Assembly: GCA_003518245.1 (NCBI GenBank) | Contig: DOZA01000124.1 | Span: 1-6,082 of the forward strand | DNA: 6,082 nucleotides | Direction: 5' to 3' | Source of the DNA: Bacteroidales bacterium | GTDB taxonomy: Bacteria; Bacteroidota; Bacteroidia; Bacteroidales; VadinHA17 | Shown: one piece after another, positions 1-6,082 of the stretch | Layout of the letters: the number at the start of each line of letters is the position of its first letter | Numbering within the stretch: the stretch's first letter is position 1 | The notes under the pieces: generated by a model | Told to the model about the DNA's origin: nothing | What the model saw: only the letters and a program-made list of their open reading frames with translations | The model's database searches: none | Position numbers and translations under genes: made by a program

Positions 1-1018
1 TATGGCTGTGGCAGGTGAGATTGGCCGTCATATGACAGATTATTTGCTGATTATTACTAAAAGCACCGTACCTATTGGTACAGCTAAAAAAATAAGAGGA
101 AAAATAAGTGAGGAATTATCAAAACGGAAAGCTGTTATTGATTTTGATGTAGCATCTAATCCTGAGTTCCTAAAAGAAGGAGAAGCTGTAAATGACTGCA
201 TGAAACCTGACAGGATAATTGTCGGAGCCGACTCAGAAAAAGCATTCAATATTGTCGAAAAGCTCTATAAACCATTTGTCCTGAATGGGCATCCTGTTAT
301 TTATATGGATATCCCATCTGCTGAGATGACAAAATACGCGGCTAACGCTATCCTTGCTACCAAGATCAGTTTCATTAACGATATAGCCAACCTATGCGAA
401 AGAATAGGTGCAGATATTAATATGGTAAGAAGGGGTATAGCCTCCGATTCAAGAATAGGAAATAAATTTATTTATGCTGGTTTGGGCTACGGTGGATCTT
501 GCTTCCCTAAAGATGTCAAAGCTATAATAAAAACAGCTTCTGTCCATGGTTATGAGCTTAAGGTATTAAAAGCAGTGGATGAGGTTAATGAAAGACAGAA
601 AGAGAGTGTATTTCATAAGTTATACAGATACTTTGGTAATAATATCAAGGGTAAAAAAATCGGTATATGGGGATTGTCATTCAAACCAAATACAGATGAC
701 ATGCGTGAGGCTCCCTCATTGAAACTTATTGAAAAGTTTTTGCAACACGGAGCGGAGATCACTGCCTATGATCCTGCAGCTATGAATGAAGCAAAGAGAA
801 GACTGGGCGATAAAATTAATTATTCACAGGATTCCTACGGTGCTATGGTTGATGCTGACGCAATGGTACTCGTAACCGAATGGAATGAATTCAGGAATCC
901 TAACTGGGCGGTGATTAATAAAATAATGAAAAACAGGGTCGTTTTTGATGGCCGGAATATATATGAAAAAGAATTATTAGAACAATCCGGATTTGAATAT
1001 TTCGGAATAGGAAGGTAA
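1..1018 (+). CDS. ugd: UDP-glucose 6-dehydrogenase, 5'-truncated by the window edge
   Basis: This enzyme oxidises UDP-glucose to UDP-glucuronate with two NAD+ in the cytoplasm, supplying uronic acid for surface polysaccharides. The visible 338 residues (numbered from the ATG at base 2) hold the end of the NAD-binding domain (KSTVPIGT, 20-27), the SNPEFLKEG substrate-site motif (52-60), the central helical domain, and GYGGSCFPKD (162-171) with the catalytic Cys at 167. The C-terminal UDP-binding domain follows, with GLSFKPNTDDMREAPS (224-239). Family members are about 440 residues, so roughly 100 residues including the GxGYVG nucleotide loop lie upstream, and the ATG at base 2 is almost certainly an internal Met. 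The stop lies five bases before the epimerase start, which indicates co-transcription. Family assignment is firm; another sugar substrate such as UDP-ManNAc is less likely given these motifs. Confidence 0.93.
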   Translation, partial: MAVAGEIGRHMTDYLLIITKSTVPIGTAKKIRGKISEELSKRKAVIDFDVASNPEFLKEGEAVNDCMKPDRIIVGADSEKAFNIVEKLYKPFVLNGHPVIYMDIPSAEMTKYAANAILATKISFINDIANLCERIGADINMVRRGIASDSRIGNKFIYAGLGYGGSCFPKDVKAIIKTASVHGYELKVLKAVDEVNERQKESVFHKLYRYFGNNIKGKKIGIWGLSFKPNTDDMREAPSLKLIEKFLQHGAEITAYDPAAMNEAKRRLGDKINYSQDSYGAMVDADAMVLVTEWNEFRNPNWAVINKIMKNRVVFDGRNIYEKELLEQSGFEYFGIGR

Positions 1019-1023
1019 ATATT

Positions 1024-2082
1024 ATGAGCAAAATACTGGTAACAGGTACAGCAGGTTTTATTGGTTTCCATCTGGCTCAAAAATTATTATCAGAAGGACA
1101 TAAAGTTACAGGTCTGGATATCATTAACGATTATTATGATATCAACCTTAAATATGCACGCCTCGCAGAAACGGGAATTAAGAAAGGGAACATAAAGTAT
1201 AATAACCTGATTAAAAGTACTAATTATCCGGACTATAGTTTTATCAAACTTGGTATTGAAGATAAGGAGTCACTTGACAATCTGTTTCAATCCTCGGGAT
1301 TTGATTATGTTGTCAACCTTGCAGCCCAGGCCGGAGTGAGATATAGTATTGAAAATCCAATGGCTTATGTAAACAGTAATATCATTGGCTTTGCAAATAT
1401 TCTAGAAGCCTGCAGGCATAATAATATCAAACATCTTATTTATGCCAGCAGTTCAAGTGTTTATGGATTGAATGAAAAAATGCCGTTCTCAACCAGAGAT
1501 AATGTTGACCACCCTATAAGCTTGTATGCCGCATCAAAAAAATCAAATGAGCTGATGGCACATACTTACAGTCATCTTTTTGGATTACCTACTACCGGAC
1601 TGAGGTTTTTTACGGTTTATGGTCCCTGGGGACGACCTGATATGGCTCTTTATATCTTTACTAAGGCAATAACAGAAGGGAAAAAAATACAGATATTTAA
1701 CAAAGGTGATATGTTCAGGGATTTCACATATATTGATGATATTGTTAACTCACTCTCCCGCATTATTGAGAATATACCCCGGGGGGATCCTGACTGGTCA
1801 GGCAAGAAACCTGATCCTTCATCGTCCCCTGCAGCTTACAGGATATTCAATATTGGTAATAATTCACCGGTCAAATTAATGGATTTCGTGAAAGCCATTG
1901 AAAATGAAATTGGTGCTGAAGCAAATAAAGAATTTCTCCCCATGCAGCCCGGTGATGTTAAAGCTACATGGGCAGACGTCAATTCACTTATTGAAACAAT
2001 TAACTATACACCTTCTACATCAATCAATACCGGTATTAAGAACTTTATCAGCTGGTATAAGAAATACTATCATATCAATTAG
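1024..2082 (+). CDS. UDP-glucuronate 4-epimerase-type NAD-dependent sugar epimerase
   Basis: This is a 352-residue extended SDR protein that probably interconverts UDP-glucuronate and UDP-galacturonate through a 4-keto intermediate. The N-terminal Rossmann loop is TGTAGFIG (7-14), with Thr at a position that is often Ala in relatives. AAQAGVRYS (100-108) and the SSSSVYG segment (142-148) follow, then the catalytic Y168-x3-K172 in LYAASKKS. FFTVYGPWGRPDMA (195-208) is the signature separating UDP-GlcA epimerases from GalE. The extra segment NDYYDINLKYARL (35-47) is also typical of this subgroup, and the length matches it. The start is supported by GGAAGG at 1010-1015, eight bases upstream and overlapping the end of ugd. 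Ugd makes the expected substrate, so the two genes act in sequence. A related UDP-hexuronate or hexose epimerase is possible, because substrate cannot be fixed from sequence alone. Confidence 0.88.
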   Translation: MSKILVTGTAGFIGFHLAQKLLSEGHKVTGLDIINDYYDINLKYARLAETGIKKGNIKYNNLIKSTNYPDYSFIKLGIEDKESLDNLFQSSGFDYVVNLAAQAGVRYSIENPMAYVNSNIIGFANILEACRHNNIKHLIYASSSSVYGLNEKMPFSTRDNVDHPISLYAASKKSNELMAHTYSHLFGLPTTGLRFFTVYGPWGRPDMALYIFTKAITEGKKIQIFNKGDMFRDFTYIDDIVNSLSRIIENIPRGDPDWSGKKPDPSSSPAAYRIFNIGNNSPVKLMDFVKAIENEIGAEANKEFLPMQPGDVKATWADVNSLIETINYTPSTSINTGIKNFISWYKKYYHIN

Positions 2083-2204
2083 CTAAACTCCCTGTCTTTA
2101 AGTACTGTAAACCGGGAATGTTATGAAAAGCAAGATAAATTTCATTAAATCTGCCGGGCTGTGTCTCTAAAAACTGGATAAACATACCAAAGGAGGGTAA
2201 ATAT
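2083..2204. other. Spacer between the sugar genes and cysQ
   Basis: This 122-base spacer is the longest in the window and probably marks the boundary between two transcription units. A weak interrupted inverted repeat (TCCC at 2089-2092 with GGGA at 2114-2117, and TTTA at 2097-2100 with TAAA at 2108-2111) lies just after the epimerase stop. No T-run follows it, so it is not a convincing terminator. TAAATTTC at 2136-2143 is one base away from the Bacteroidota -7 consensus TAnnTTTG but lacks a spaced -33 TTTG. The only clear signal is the ribosome binding site at the right end, listed separately. Confidence 0.4.
2191..2196 (+). promoter_or_regulatory. Strong Shine-Dalgarno site that favours a TTG start for cysQ
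   Basis: AGGAGG is a perfect anti-SD match. It lies 8 bases before TTG at 2205 and 14 bases before the in-frame ATG at 2211. Normal spacing is about 5-9 bases, so the TTG is favoured, and the two starts differ by only two residues. The site stands out because cysD and cysN have no recognisable SD sequence. Confidence 0.7.
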
Positions 2205-2996
2205 TTGATAATGAAATTATTAAAAACAGCCATAAAAGCAACAATAGAAGCAGGAACCGAAATTATTATTCTGTACAAATCAGGGTTGATTGAAACAAAT
2301 CTTAAAGCAGATAATACTCCCGTCACAAATGCTGACATGGCAGCAAACAAGGTAATAAATGAATATCTAAAAAAAACTGACATACCAATTATCAGTGAGG
2401 AAAATAAAGCTATCCCTTACATCGAAAGAAAGAAATGGCACAGGTTCTGGCTCGTTGATCCGCTGGATGGCACAAAAGAGTTTATTCAGGGAAATGGTGA
2501 GTTTACGGTGAATATTGCCCTGATAAATAACGGTGAGCCAGCACTGGGAGTTATATATGCACCCGTTACCGGTGAATTATACTTTGGTATGTCAGACATA
2601 GGCTCTTTCAAAACATCAGTTAAAACTGCAGGAAAAGATACCGAAAAACTAATACAGTTAGCAAAGAAATTGCCTTTCCCAGGTAAGGGCAAAAGGAATA
2701 TTGTGGCTATAAGCCGCTCCCACATGAACAAGGAAACTGAGGACTTTATACAGTTAAGAGCAGTTAAGGATGGTAAACCTGAGATAGTTACAAGGGGAAG
2801 TTCACTTAAGATATGTATGGTGGCAGAGGGAACTGCGCTTTATTATCCACGGTTTGGCCCCACAATGGAGTGGGATATTGCTGCAGGTCATGCAATTGCT
2901 AAATTCGCAAGTAAGTCAATAAAGCAAATTCAAAATAAAGAAGATATCAATTATAACAAAGAAAACCTGGTTAATCCAGACTTTATTGTTGAATAA
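2205..2996 (+). CDS. cysQ: 3'(2'),5'-bisphosphate nucleotidase (PAP phosphatase)
   Basis: This cytoplasmic, Mg2+-dependent phosphatase of the inositol-monophosphatase superfamily hydrolyses PAP to AMP (and can act on PAPS), relieving inhibition of sulfotransferases and PAPS reductase. The 263 residues carry KADNTPVTNAD (34-44), the metal-binding ISEE (63-66), the family signature DPLDGTKEF (85-93), GSSLK (198-202) and EWDIAAGHA (222-230). The order and spacing match E. coli CysQ, and the length is slightly above its roughly 246 residues. All expected metal ligands are present, so an active enzyme is expected. Translation probably starts at TTG 2205 because of SD spacing; ATG 2211 gives 261 residues. 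The gene lies 73 or 79 bases before cysD, as in many sulfate-assimilation clusters, which supports PAP/PAPS over inositol phosphate as the substrate. Confidence 0.93.
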   Translation: MIMKLLKTAIKATIEAGTEIIILYKSGLIETNLKADNTPVTNADMAANKVINEYLKKTDIPIISEENKAIPYIERKKWHRFWLVDPLDGTKEFIQGNGEFTVNIALINNGEPALGVIYAPVTGELYFGMSDIGSFKTSVKTAGKDTEKLIQLAKKLPFPGKGKRNIVAISRSHMNKETEDFIQLRAVKDGKPEIVTRGSSLKICMVAEGTALYYPRFGPTMEWDIAAGHAIAKFASKSIKQIQNKEDINYNKENLVNPDFIVE

Positions 2997-2998
2997 AT

Positions 2999-3006
2999 TA
3001 TCTTTG
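2999..3006 (+). promoter_or_regulatory. Candidate Bacteroidota-type -7 element upstream of cysD
   Basis: TATCTTTG matches the Bacteroidota sigma-A -7 consensus TAnnTTTG exactly and starts just after the cysQ stop. The usual -33 TTTG about 19 bases further upstream is not seen; that stretch lies within the cysQ 3' end. If real, transcription would begin near 3013 and give a leader of about 60 bases for cysD. An 8-base pattern with two free positions arises often by chance in AT-rich DNA, so this is weak. Confidence 0.25.
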
Positions 3007-3015
3007 CAAATCAGA

Positions 3016-3046
3016 TTAAGGAATAGACTTTATATTTATTCCCTAA
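3016..3046. repeat. Inverted repeat (hairpin) in the cysQ-cysD spacer
   Basis: GGAATA at 3020-3025 pairs with TATTCC at 3037-3042 across an 11-base loop. TTA at 3016-3018 extends the pairing with TAA at 3044-3046 after one A-C mismatch. An A-run rather than a T-run follows on the + strand, so this is not an intrinsic terminator for cysQ. It would fall in the cysD leader if the candidate promoter is used. The stem is AT-rich and only modestly stable. Confidence 0.35.
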
Positions 3047-3075
3047 AAAAACATCGTAACTGAATATTATTGTTA

Positions 3076-4008
3076 ATGGGAAAATCACAGTTAGAAGAGA
3101 AAGATAACTTCACGCTTACACATTTACGTGAGCTTGAAGCAGAATCTATTCACATAATACGGGAAGTGGCATCCGAGTTTGAAAACCCGGTGATGCTATA
3201 TTCAATTGGTAAAGATTCTTCTGTAATGGTCAGGCTGGCTGAAAAAGCTTTTTCTCCTGGCAAGGTTCCTTTCCCACTTATGCATATTGATTCAAAATGG
3301 AAATTTAAGGAGATGATCACTTTCAGGGATTCATATGCAATAAAGAATAACTGGGATCTCATTGTACATTATAATGAAGAAGGGCACAAACAGGGTATAG
3401 GACCATTTACACATGGCAGCAAGGTGCATACAGACGTAATGAAAACGGAAGCACTCCTTGAGGGCCTTAATAAATACAAGTTTGATGCTGCTTTTGGTGG
3501 TGCACGAAGGGACGAAGAGAAGTCTAGAGCCAAAGAAAGAATTTTCTCGTTCAGAGACAGGCTCCACCAGTGGGATCCAAAGAATCAGAGGCCAGAGCTA
3601 TGGGATGTTTATAACACCCGGGTGCATAAAGGAGAATCAATAAGGGTGTTCCCTATCAGTAACTGGACTGAACTGGATGTATGGCAGTATATTCGCCTTG
3701 AAAAGATACCAATAGTGCCACTCTACTTTGCCAAAGAAAGACCAATTGTTGATATTGATGGCAGTCTAATACTGGTTGATGATGACAGAATGCCACCTGA
3801 ACTGGCAGCAAAGGCTGAAATGAGAAAAGTACGTTTTCGTACCCTGGGATGCTACCCACTGACAGGAGCAGTTGAATCTGAAGCTGACACTATAGAAAAA
3901 ATAGTCGAAGAAATGATGACGATTACAAAATCAGAAAGGACAACACGTGTTATAGATTTTGACCAGGACGCAAGTATGGAGCAAAAGAAAAGAGAGGGCT
4001 ACTTTTAA
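3076..4008 (+). CDS. cysD: Sulfate adenylyltransferase subunit 2 (ATP sulfurylase, small subunit)
   Basis: CysD is the catalytic ATP-pyrophosphatase-fold subunit of the CysDN ATP sulfurylase, which makes APS and PPi from ATP and sulfate with GTP hydrolysis by CysN. Counting from the alternative TTG at 3070 (312 residues), the PP-loop is SIGKDSSV (45-52). It is followed by HIDSKWKF (72-79), the arginine-rich [15 protein letters not shown] (143-157), [14 protein letters not shown] (192-205) and [12 protein letters not shown] (255-266). The end, KKREGYF, is typical of CysD. All are intact and the length is close to E. coli CysD (302). ATG 3076 (310 residues) is preferred over TTG 3070 because neither has an SD site and ATG is the commoner codon; the conserved region begins well inside either. 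The gene sits between cysQ and its obligate partner cysN. It is distinct from PAPS reductase (CysH), which shares the fold but not these motifs. Confidence 0.96.
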   Translation: MGKSQLEEKDNFTLTHLRELEAESIHIIREVASEFENPVMLYSIGKDSSVMVRLAEKAFSPGKVPFPLMHIDSKWKFKEMITFRDSYAIKNNWDLIVHYNEEGHKQGIGPFTHGSKVHTDVMKTEALLEGLNKYKFDAAFGGARRDEEKSRAKERIFSFRDRLHQWDPKNQRPELWDVYNTRVHKGESIRVFPISNWTELDVWQYIRLEKIPIVPLYFAKERPIVDIDGSLILVDDDRMPPELAAKAEMRKVRFRTLGCYPLTGAVESEADTIEKIVEEMMTITKSERTTRVIDFDQDASMEQKKREGYF

Positions 4009-4020
4009 ATTAGTTAGCAA

Positions 4021-4076
4021 TCGGCAGTCAACAATCAACAAGAAATAATTGCCGTCTGAAGACTGTGGACTGAGAA
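4021..4076. repeat. Two opposed arrays of degenerate 7-base repeats in the cysD-cysN spacer
   Basis: The left array reads TCGGCAG, TCAACAA, TCAACAA (4021-4041). The right array reads CTGAAGA, CTGTGGA, CTGAGAA (4056-4076). Complementing the left array gives TTGTTGA, TTGTTGA, CTGCCGA, so both arms fit YTGnnGA, apart from the last right-hand unit which ends AA, and they lie in inverted orientation. Between them, CGGCA (4022-4026) can pair with TGCCG (4050-4054). The block occupies most of the 84-base gap, which in many genomes is only a few bases long. The period of seven is seen directly; the function is unknown. Confidence 0.6.
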
Positions 4077-4092
4077 AACTAGAATCTGAAAA

Positions 4093-6003
4093 ATGAAACA
4101 AGAAAAGCCGGACATTCATGAGTTCCTTGACCAGGATGAAAAAAAGGACATGCTGCGTTTCCTTACAGCAGGGTCCGTGGATGATGGTAAGTCAACACTG
4201 ATAGGCCGCCTGATGTTTGACAGTAAAAAGCTCTATGAAGACCATCTGTCGGCACTCATAAAAGACAGCAAGAGAGTAGGCCATGCAGGAGATGAAATAG
4301 ATTATGCTCTGCTTCTCGACGGACTGAAAGCTGAACGTGAGCAGGGTATTACAATAGATGTGGCTTACAGGTATTTCTCGACCAATAAAAGGAAATTTAT
4401 TATAGCTGATACCCCGGGGCATGAACAATATACCAGGAATATGGTTACCGGTGCTTCAACAGCAAACCTTGCCATTATCCTTATAGATGCCACCAAAGGT
4501 GTAATAACACAAACCAAGCGTCATACTTATATAGTATCATTACTAGGAATTAAACATGTGGTACTGGCCGTTAACAAGATGGATCTCGTTAATTATGACG
4601 AAGATACATTTAATAAGATATGCAGTGATTACAGGCAATTTATTACCCAGCTGAATATACATGACGTGGAATGCATACCTATCTCAGCACTTAAAGGGGA
4701 TAATGTTGTGGATATCTCGGGAAAGATGAAATGGTACCATGGTAAGAGTATGATGGAATACCTTGAAACAGTGCATATAAGCAGTGACCATAATTTTGAT
4801 GATCTGAGGTTCCCTGTACAATATGTATTGAGACCCGACAGGGATTTCAGGGGATTTGCCGGCCGTATGGCCTCAGGCGTTATAAAGGAGGGTGAAGAGG
4901 TAATGGTTTTACCCTCAATGAAGAAATCTGTTGTAAAATCAATTATGTCATGTGACGGAAGAAGGGAAGATGCTTTCCCTCCACAATCTGTTACTGTTAC
5001 ACTCAAGGACGAGATCGACATCTCCCGGGGTGAAATGATAATCCATCCGGATAATGTGCCAAAAATTGACAGGCATTTTGAATCAATGCTGGTATGGATG
5101 GATGAATCTGTTATGGATATATCGAAAACATTTTATATTAAACATAATACCAATACGTCAAGAGCCCGTATCGATGAAGTACAGTATAAGATTGATGTAA
5201 ATACTCTTAAGAGAAAAAAGAAGGGAATATTCAACCTGAACGATATTGGCCGAGTCGTAATCACAACCAACAAACCACTATTCTTTGATCCTTATACAAG
5301 GAACAGGAATACCGGTTCATTTATACTTATCGATCCTGTAACACATAATACATGTGCTGTAGGTATGATACTTGATAAAAGAGCAAGCGATAAATTACCT
5401 TCCAGAATCACTGACATTGACAGGGAAAAAATCCGAAAGGGCAAAAGCCTGGTGAGCACCGATGAACGTACAGGACGAAATGGGCATAAAGGGGGGACGA
5501 TATGGATAACCGGCCTGCACGGGTCCGGCAAGAACGACCTGGCTTATACTCTTGAAAAACAGTTATTCAGCATTGGAGCATCTGTGGTATTGCTGGATGG
5601 CAGCACCGTACGAAGTGGACTCTCCAGGGAGCTTGATTATTCACCTGCTGACAGGGCCGAACACCTGCGTCGTGTTGCACATATAGCACGCATCCTGAAT
5701 GACCAGGGTATAATTACCATCTGTTCATTTATCTCACCTTATGAAAATATCAGAAAACAGATACAGGAAATAATAGGTAAGGAACGATTTACACTTGTAT
5801 ATATGGATGAGACCAATGAATACTGCAGGACTAATAAGCCTGAACTATATGAGCAGGCAGATGCAGGTAAGATATCAAATGTACCGGGAGTAGATACTGA
5901 TTATGAGCAACCGCCAAAACCGGATTTCTCATTAGACCATAATAATGCGCAAAGCAATATTCAGAATATTATACATAAGTTTTATCCTCACCTGTTATTA
6001 TAG
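4093..6003 (+). CDS. cysN: Sulfate adenylyltransferase subunit 1 fused to an APS-kinase-like domain (CysN-CysC)
   Basis: The N-terminal part is the regulatory GTPase subunit of ATP sulfurylase, which couples GTP hydrolysis to APS synthesis by CysD. It has an EF-Tu-like layout: P-loop GSVDDGKS (27-34), switch I GITIDV (85-90), DTPGH (106-110), NKMD (161-164) and the SAL G5 motif (198-200). Two beta-barrel domains follow at about 238-325 and 326-430. All GTPase motifs are intact. After a charged linker (about 431-466), an APS-kinase-like domain runs from 467 to the end, giving 636 residues as in CysNC/NodQ fusions, compared with about 475 for CysN alone. The kinase domain lacks several usual catalytic residues and is described separately. 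ATG 4093 is chosen because the conserved CysN N-terminal stretch ([20 protein letters not shown]) begins soon after it. There is no SD site, and the upstream bases are A-rich. Confidence 0.94.
   Translation: MKQEKPDIHEFLDQDEKKDMLRFLTAGSVDDGKSTLIGRLMFDSKKLYEDHLSALIKDSKRVGHAGDEIDYALLLDGLKAEREQGITIDVAYRYFSTNKRKFIIADTPGHEQYTRNMVTGASTANLAIILIDATKGVITQTKRHTYIVSLLGIKHVVLAVNKMDLVNYDEDTFNKICSDYRQFITQLNIHDVECIPISALKGDNVVDISGKMKWYHGKSMMEYLETVHISSDHNFDDLRFPVQYVLRPDRDFRGFAGRMASGVIKEGEEVMVLPSMKKSVVKSIMSCDGRREDAFPPQSVTVTLKDEIDISRGEMIIHPDNVPKIDRHFESMLVWMDESVMDISKTFYIKHNTNTSRARIDEVQYKIDVNTLKRKKKGIFNLNDIGRVVITTNKPLFFDPYTRNRNTGSFILIDPVTHNTCAVGMILDKRASDKLPSRITDIDREKIRKGKSLVSTDERTGRNGHKGGTIWITGLHGSGKNDLAYTLEKQLFSIGASVVLLDGSTVRSGLSRELDYSPADRAEHLRRVAHIARILNDQGIITICSFISPYENIRKQIQEIIGKERFTLVYMDETNEYCRTNKPELYEQADAGKISNVPGVDTDYEQPPKPDFSLDHNNAQSNIQNIIHKFYPHLLL
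5491..6000 (+). other. Divergent APS-kinase-like domain of the CysN fusion, possibly catalytically impaired
   Basis: This region covers residues 467-636 of the fusion. CysC-type landmarks remain in order: [14 protein letters not shown] (467-480), LLDG (500-503), VRSGL (506-510), [10 protein letters not shown] (521-530), SFISPY (545-550, containing the Ser equivalent to the phospho-Ser of E. coli CysC), [10 protein letters not shown] (598-607). Differences from canonical CysC are striking. The Walker A Ser/Thr after K480 is N481-D482, DGD is DGS (Asp to Ser at 504), ENIRR is EHLRR (Asn to His at 524), and the RDPKGLYKKARAG block is [13 protein letters not shown] (580-592). These changes affect Mg-ATP and APS contacts. 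The domain is full length with no frameshift, so it appears to be retained. Whether it still phosphorylates APS cannot be decided from sequence. Confidence 0.8.
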
Positions 6004-6022
6004 TTGCTGATCAGGTAAGCGA

Positions 6023-6082
6023 TTACAGTTCCCAGCCCTGTTCATATTCACGCCGCATCAATGCTATGGCTTCTTTATCATC
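6023..6082 (-). CDS. C-terminal end of a convergent gene, identity unknown
   Basis: On the - strand, the frame entering at 6082 stays open for 19 codons and ends with TAA at 6025-6023. It reads DDKEAIALMRREYEQGWEL. The other two - strand frames meet stops within the first six codons, and the composition (charged, amphipathic, ending in Trp-Glu-Leu) looks like a real protein terminus. The gene would converge on the cysN fusion with a gap of 19 bases (6004-6022). Only a short loopless palindrome, CTGATCAG (6007-6014), is seen there and no intrinsic terminator. The fragment is too short to assign a family. Confidence 0.5.
   Translation of the reverse strand, partial: DDKEAIALMRREYEQGWEL

Noticed and set aside
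2..1018. Treating the ATG at base 2 as the true start of a short dehydrogenase
   Set aside because: The product would lack the N-terminal GxGYVG NAD-binding loop, while all later motifs are intact, so truncation by the window edge explains it better.
1775..1793. G/C-rich palindromic patch CCCCGGGG followed by GGATCC in an AT-rich gene
   Set aside because: It lies in the conserved coding frame of the epimerase (residues IPRGDPDW), a normal segment of this subgroup. No independent role is indicated.
2123..2170. A 15-codon + strand ORF (beginning MKSKINF) in the epimerase-cysQ spacer
   Set aside because: It is very short, has only a weak GGGA upstream, no recognisable motif, and such ORFs are expected by chance. 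It could be a leader peptide but nothing supports that.
2075..2383. A 102-codon - strand ORF overlapping the epimerase end, the spacer and the start of cysQ
   Set aside because: Most of it lies antisense to the well-supported cysQ, its hydrophobic composition is what antisense reading of that frame gives, and no domain is recognisable.
4629..5021. A 130-codon - strand ORF inside cysN
   Set aside because: It is antisense to the conserved GTPase and barrel domains of CysN and is Ser-rich with no motif, so it is a shadow frame.
6004..6022. Terminator between cysN and the convergent gene
   Set aside because: Only the 8-base palindrome CTGATCAG is present, with no loop and no adjacent T-run.

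Overview
The window is an AT-rich, gene-dense stretch carrying five genes on the + strand and the tail of one on the - strand. It most likely comes from a Bacteroidota genome, perhaps a Bacteroidales/Marinilabiliales-type environmental lineage. This rests on the protein style of CysD and CysN, the absence of a Shine-Dalgarno site before cysD and cysN, one possible Bacteroidota-type -7 promoter element, and a spacer built of degenerate 7-base repeats. It is an inference, since no rRNA or other decisive marker is present.

Layout. Positions 1-1018 hold the C-terminal three quarters of a UDP-glucose 6-dehydrogenase whose N-terminus lies outside the window. Five bases later (1024-2082) comes a UDP-glucuronate 4-epimerase-type SDR protein. 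These two form a nucleotide-sugar unit running UDP-glucose -> UDP-glucuronate -> probably UDP-galacturonate, which usually feeds capsule, O-antigen or exopolysaccharide. A 122-base spacer then leads to cysQ (2205-2996), followed by cysD (3070 or 3076-4008) and a cysN-cysC fusion (4093-6003). These three are sulfate-activation genes. CysD and the GTPase part of CysN together make ATP sulfurylase (sulfate + ATP -> APS), the C-terminal part is APS-kinase-like, and CysQ removes the PAP left after PAPS is used. The last bases (6023-6082, - strand) look like the 3' end of a convergent gene of unknown identity.

The most interesting point is the C-terminal APS-kinase-like domain of the CysN fusion. 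The fold signature is clear and the frame is intact, but several residues normally invariant in APS kinases are changed: the Walker A Ser/Thr is Asn, DGD is DGS, ENIRR is EHLRR, and the RDPKGLYKKARAG block is strongly altered. The domain may be a pseudokinase or regulatory PAPS/APS-binding module rather than an active kinase. A second point is the 84-base cysD-cysN spacer, which contains two short arrays of 7-base degenerate repeats facing each other. A third is the adjacency of uronic-acid sugar genes and sulfate-activation genes, which fits, but does not prove, a sulfated uronate-containing polysaccharide. I see no mobile element, CRISPR array, tRNA or rRNA, and no clearly new system.
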